A DNA stretch of 64,000 nucleotides. It comes from Nocardia thailandica NBRC 100428 (GTDB taxonomy: Bacteria > Actinomycetota > Actinomycetes > Mycobacteriales > Mycobacteriaceae). Shown piece after piece: positions 61,531 through 64,000 of the stretch. The stretch's first letter is position 1; every line of letters starts with the position of its first letter. The DNA is taken from the NCBI RefSeq assembly GCF_000308795.1, contig NZ_BAGK01000205.1, positions 25,385 to 89,384 on the forward strand, written 5' to 3'. Both the position numbers and the translations under genes were made by a program. The notes below the pieces were generated by a model that did not search any database, was not told the origin of the DNA, and worked only from the letters and a program-made list of their open reading frames with translations.

Positions 61531-62772
61531 TCACAGTCCGTCTCGCGACAGCGGGCACGACATGCAGCGGGGGCCACCGCGGCCGGAGCCCAGTTCGGAC
61601 CCCGAGATGGTCAGCACCTCCACCCCCGCGTCGGCCAGCCGGGAATTGGTCATCTCGTTGCGTTCGTAGGCCACCACGACCCCCGGCGCCAGCGCCAGGG
61701 TGTTGTTGCCGTCGTCCCACTGCTCGCGTTCGGCGGTCACGCCGTCGCGGCCGGTGTCGATCACGCGCAGCGCGTCGATGCCCATGGCCCGCGCGGCCGC
61801 GGGCAGGAACGGTTCGGGGCCGCTGAGCGAGATCCGCTCGGCGCCGTCCCGCCCCCCGAAGCCGTCCTCGCGGCGGATGGTGAAGGCGCGCAGCGTGTCC
61901 CGCACGCCGGGATACATCACGACCGCGTCCACGTCGACCATGGTGCACACGGTGTCCAGGTGCATGGTCGCCCGGTTCTGCGCGATCGGGACCACCAGCA
62001 CCGTGTGGGCGAGGTCGTCGTCGAAGAGGCTGCGCGCCAGGGCTTCCGCGCCCGCTGGCGTCGTCCGCTCCCCCACGCCGACCGCGACGACGCCCGGGGC
62101 GAGCAGCAGCACGTCGCCGCCCTCGATGGGGGCGGTGTGGGATTCGTAGGCGCGGCGCACGCCGAGGAAGCGCGGATGGAAGGCGTAGACCAGGTCGGTC
62201 AGCGAGGTCTCGCGGACCCGGGCAGGCAGGGCGAGCGAGGTGATGGCGACCTTGGGGCCGACCCAGAACGACGAGTCCCTGGTGAACAGCAGGTTCGGCA
62301 ACGGGTCGATGACGAAGTCCGCGCCGTGGTGCATCCGGCGCACCAGCGAGGTCGCGTCGGGACCGAACGGCAGTTCGTCGAAAGTCATACCGGCCATGAG
62401 GATGTCGGCGAGTTCACGGGCCTCGACGCCGCGCAGCGCGGCGGCCAGCTGTTCGGCGAGGCGGTGGCCGAGCCTGCGCGCGTCGACCGCGGCCGAGATG
62501 CCCTGGATGCGCGCGGCGCCGCTGACCGACAAAGTCTCGGCGAGCAGGTCGGCCAGCAGCAGCACCTCGACGCCGCGGTCGCGCAACAATGCCGCGAATG
62601 CGTCGTGTTCGGCCTGGGCACGCTCCACCCACGGGATACCGTCGAAGAGGAGCTGGTCGTTGTTGCTCGGGGTGAGTCTGCGCAGTTCGTCGCCAGGACG
62701 GTGCAGCAGCACCGTGCGCAGCCTGCCCACCTCGGAGGTGACGGCCAGGCGGGAGTCGGCGTCAGTTCCCAT
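61531..62772 (-). CDS. arcA: Arginine deiminase
   Basis: 413 residues from ATG 62772 (a start at 62823 would add 17 residues). It converts arginine to citrulline and ammonia. Motifs: FTRDSSFWVG, IEGGDVLLL, MHLDTVCTMVD and the nucleophile Cys406 in RCMSCPLSR. No arcB or arcC is in the window, so it does not form an ATP-yielding ADI operon here; M. tuberculosis likewise has a lone arcA beside pmt (Rv1001). Confidence 0.95.
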   Translation of the reverse strand: MGTDADSRLAVTSEVGRLRTVLLHRPGDELRRLTPSNNDQLLFDGIPWVERAQAEHDAFAALLRDRGVEVLLLADLLAETLSVSGAARIQGISAAVDARRLGHRLAEQLAAALRGVEARELADILMAGMTFDELPFGPDATSLVRRMHHGADFVIDPLPNLLFTRDSSFWVGPKVAITSLALPARVRETSLTDLVYAFHPRFLGVRRAYESHTAPIEGGDVLLLAPGVVAVGVGERTTPAGAEALARSLFDDDLAHTVLVVPIAQNRATMHLDTVCTMVDVDAVVMYPGVRDTLRAFTIRREDGFGGRDGAERISLSGPEPFLPAAARAMGIDALRVIDTGRDGVTAEREQWDDGNNTLALAPGVVVAYERNEMTNSRLADAGVEVLTISGSELGSGRGGPRCMSCPLSRDGL

Positions 62773-62857
62773 GGATGTGACGGTAATCGGTGCGGTGCTC
62801 GGGGACACCGCCGACGTGCGCATTCCGGTGTCGTGGATTTCCGCACACCGGAAACAA

Positions 62858-62877
62858 ACCTGAAGTATTGTTCAGGT
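62858..62877. promoter_or_regulatory. SoxR/MerR-type operator palindrome
   Basis: ACCTGAA (62858-62864) and TTCAGGT (62871-62877) form a 7-bp inverted repeat with a 6-nt spacer, 19 nt upstream of the SoxR-like ATG. The size and position fit a MerR-family dimer site in the gene's own promoter. Confidence 0.65.
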
Positions 62878-62895
62878 GAAGTGGGAGGAGTGTCG

Positions 62896-63396
62896 ATGAC
62901 GACAGCCGACTGGCGAACCAAGGAGCTGACCCCGGGTCAGCTCTCCGAGCGTAGTGGAGTTGCAGTCTCCGCGTTGCACTTCTACGAACGGGAAGGTCTC
63001 ATATCGAGTCGTCGAACCAGCGGCAATCAACGCCGGTACGCGCGCGAGACCTTGCGGCGGGTCGCCTTCATCCGGATCTCGCAGCGGGTGGGGATCCCGC
63101 TCTCGGAGATCCGCGCCGCCCTCGACCGGCTGCCCGAGGGCCGCACCCCCACCCGCCGCGACTGGGAGACCCTCTCGACCACCTGGCGCGAGGACCTCGA
63201 CGACCGCATCACCCAGCTGACCAGGCTGCGCGACAACCTCACCGGCTGCATCGGCTGCGGCTGCCTGTCCATGGGCAGCTGCAAACTGGTCAACGAGAAC
63301 GACCGGCTCGGCGCCGACGGCCCCGGCGCCCGCGTCCTCGACGTGCAGCTCAACGGCCAGGCGAAACCGGCGGGCTGCGTCCCCGACTGCACCTAG
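62896..63396 (+). CDS. Redox-sensitive SoxR-like regulator (MerR family)
   Basis: 166 residues. The MerR HTH is TPGQLSERSGVAVSALHFYEREGLI with SSRRTSGNQRRYARETLRRVAFI, followed by a dimerisation helix. The four-Cys cluster CIGCGCLSMGSC holds a [2Fe-2S] centre in SoxR. It responds to redox-active compounds or NO. The ATG follows GGGAGGAG. A palindrome just upstream suggests autoregulation. Confidence 0.93.
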   Translation: MTTADWRTKELTPGQLSERSGVAVSALHFYEREGLISSRRTSGNQRRYARETLRRVAFIRISQRVGIPLSEIRAALDRLPEGRTPTRRDWETLSTTWREDLDDRITQLTRLRDNLTGCIGCGCLSMGSCKLVNENDRLGADGPGARVLDVQLNGQAKPAGCVPDCT

Positions 63397-63501
63397 TCCG
63401 CGCCGACACCTGTCACCCGGGCGACCACGACCCCGAGTGGGGGCAGCCACCCACCACCGGCCCGCCAGAACGGTTGACCCCGAGAACACCCCACCCACGC
63501 A

Positions 63502-63579
63502 ACACCACGGGCCGATCCCGAGGAGGCCCCGCCCCGCAGCGACGGTCGCGGCCGCCCCGTCGAGCGCGCCGGCGCTCCA
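63502..63579 (-). repeat. Structured intergenic repeat, copy E (internally deleted)
   Basis: About 78 nt, left end (TGGAGCGCCGGCGCGCTCGA on the minus strand) 3 nt after the glycosyltransferase stop. It keeps both ends and the outer part, but the central hairpin is lost: sequence jumps from GAGCGC...CTCGA straight to CGGGGCGGCCGCGAC. The rest of 63397-63501 shows only weak right-end-like motifs. Confidence 0.75.
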
Positions 63580-63582
63580 CGA

Positions 63583-64000
63583 TCACAACACGAACACGTC
63601 GAGCATGCCGGTGACGGCGGCGGGCCAGGGGAACTGTTCGGCGCGGTGGCGGGCGGCCCGGCGCCTGCCCGCGGCGGGCCGGGCGAGGACGTCGGTGACG
63701 GCCTCGGCGAAGGCGCGCGGACGGTCTTCAGCTACCGCCCCGCAATCGCCGGTGACGATGTCGGCCAGGGCGGAGGACCGGCTGGCGACGACGGGGGTGC
63801 CCGCCGCCAGCGCTTCCAGCGCGGCGAGGCCGAAGGTCTCGTGCGGGCCGGGCGCCAGGGACACGTCGGCGGTGGCCAGCAGCCGCGCGACGCGGTCGCG
63901 TTCGCTGATGAAGCCGGTGAAGTGGACCGACGGCACGCCGCCGGGGAGCGCGGGCAGCGCGCGGGCGCGGCGTTCGAGGGCGTCGCGGCGCGGGCCGTCG
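63583..64000 (-). CDS. Group 1 (GT4) glycosyltransferase, C-terminal part
   Basis: About 139 residues visible; the N-terminus is beyond the right edge. The GT-B donor-binding motif is clear: HFTGFISERDRVARLLATADVSLAPGPHETFGLAALEALAAGTPVVASRSSALADIV, with the catalytic E-x7-E (ETFGLAALE). The donor and acceptor cannot be determined; mannosyltransferases of cell-envelope glycolipids are common examples in this group. Confidence 0.85.
   Translation of the reverse strand, partial: DGPRRDALERRARALPALPGGVPSVHFTGFISERDRVARLLATADVSLAPGPHETFGLAALEALAAGTPVVASRSSALADIVTGDCGAVAEDRPRAFAEAVTDVLARPAAGRRRAARHRAEQFPWPAAVTGMLDVFVL

Noticed and set aside
61150..62772. Arginine-deiminase energy operon
   Set aside because: arcA stands alone without arcB, arcC or an arginine/ornithine antiporter.

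Overview
The window is very GC-rich, densely packed actinobacterial chromosome, most likely from Nocardia or a close mycolic-acid relative. The evidence is gene content and order rather than a marker gene. From memory of Mycobacterium tuberculosis, nearly every core gene here has its counterpart between Rv1001 and Rv1026: arcA, pmt, rsmI, metG, tatD, rpfB, ksgA, ispE, the pks16-type acyl-AMP ligase, pth, rplY, prs, glmU, a TetR gene, mfd, mazG, the LpqU-type transglycosylase, eno, ftsB, the DUF501 gene and ppx. That backbone is interrupted by several accessory blocks.

Layout. 1-3100: a partial acyl-CoA dehydrogenase with a perfect KstR-type box, a small OmdA-family gene, and a cytochrome P450/TetR pair. 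3155-7552: ppx, DUF501, ftsB, eno and the lpqU-like gene, all on the minus strand. 7562-18825: an iron-box-flanked accessory island. An Opp/Nik-type ABC importer reads left, and five genes read right (Fe(II)/2-oxoglutarate oxygenase, SbnB-like, SbnH-like, SbnA-like, MATE exporter). This looks like a compact system for making, exporting and re-importing a 2,3-diaminopropionate- or ethylenediamine-derived metallophore without an NRPS or NIS synthetase. 18895-24449: TerD, an FMN-fold protein, mazG and mfd. 24860-26341: two TetR genes, the first carrying a frameshift. 26566-29201: tRNA-Gln, glmU, prs. 29440-31191: three small conserved genes. 31179-36922: ergothioneine genes egtA-egtB-egtC-egtD with every junction overlapping, plus a divergent egtE-like gene. 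36930-40007: a TetR/acyltransferase pair with twin palindromic operators, and an acyl-AMP ligase. 40516-43741: pth, rplY, prfC. 43778-47941: an NTF2-fold protein and two Abi-alpha (DUF4393) paralogues around a DUF445 membrane protein. 47984-58602: ABC-F ATPase, ispE, a copper-chaperone-like gene, ksgA, two tandem secreted lipases, metG, tatD, rpfB. 58606-64000: rsmI, pmt, a GntR regulator, arcA, a SoxR-like regulator and a partial glycosyltransferase.

The most unusual non-coding feature is a family of structured intergenic repeats of about 150 nt with five copies in the window (24703, 29211, 40350, 51120, 63502). Each copy starts a few bases after a stop codon and always in the same orientation relative to that gene. 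Four copies carry a central 21-bp hairpin whose sequence differs between copies while pairing is kept. No insertion sequence, prophage, CRISPR array or rRNA was seen.
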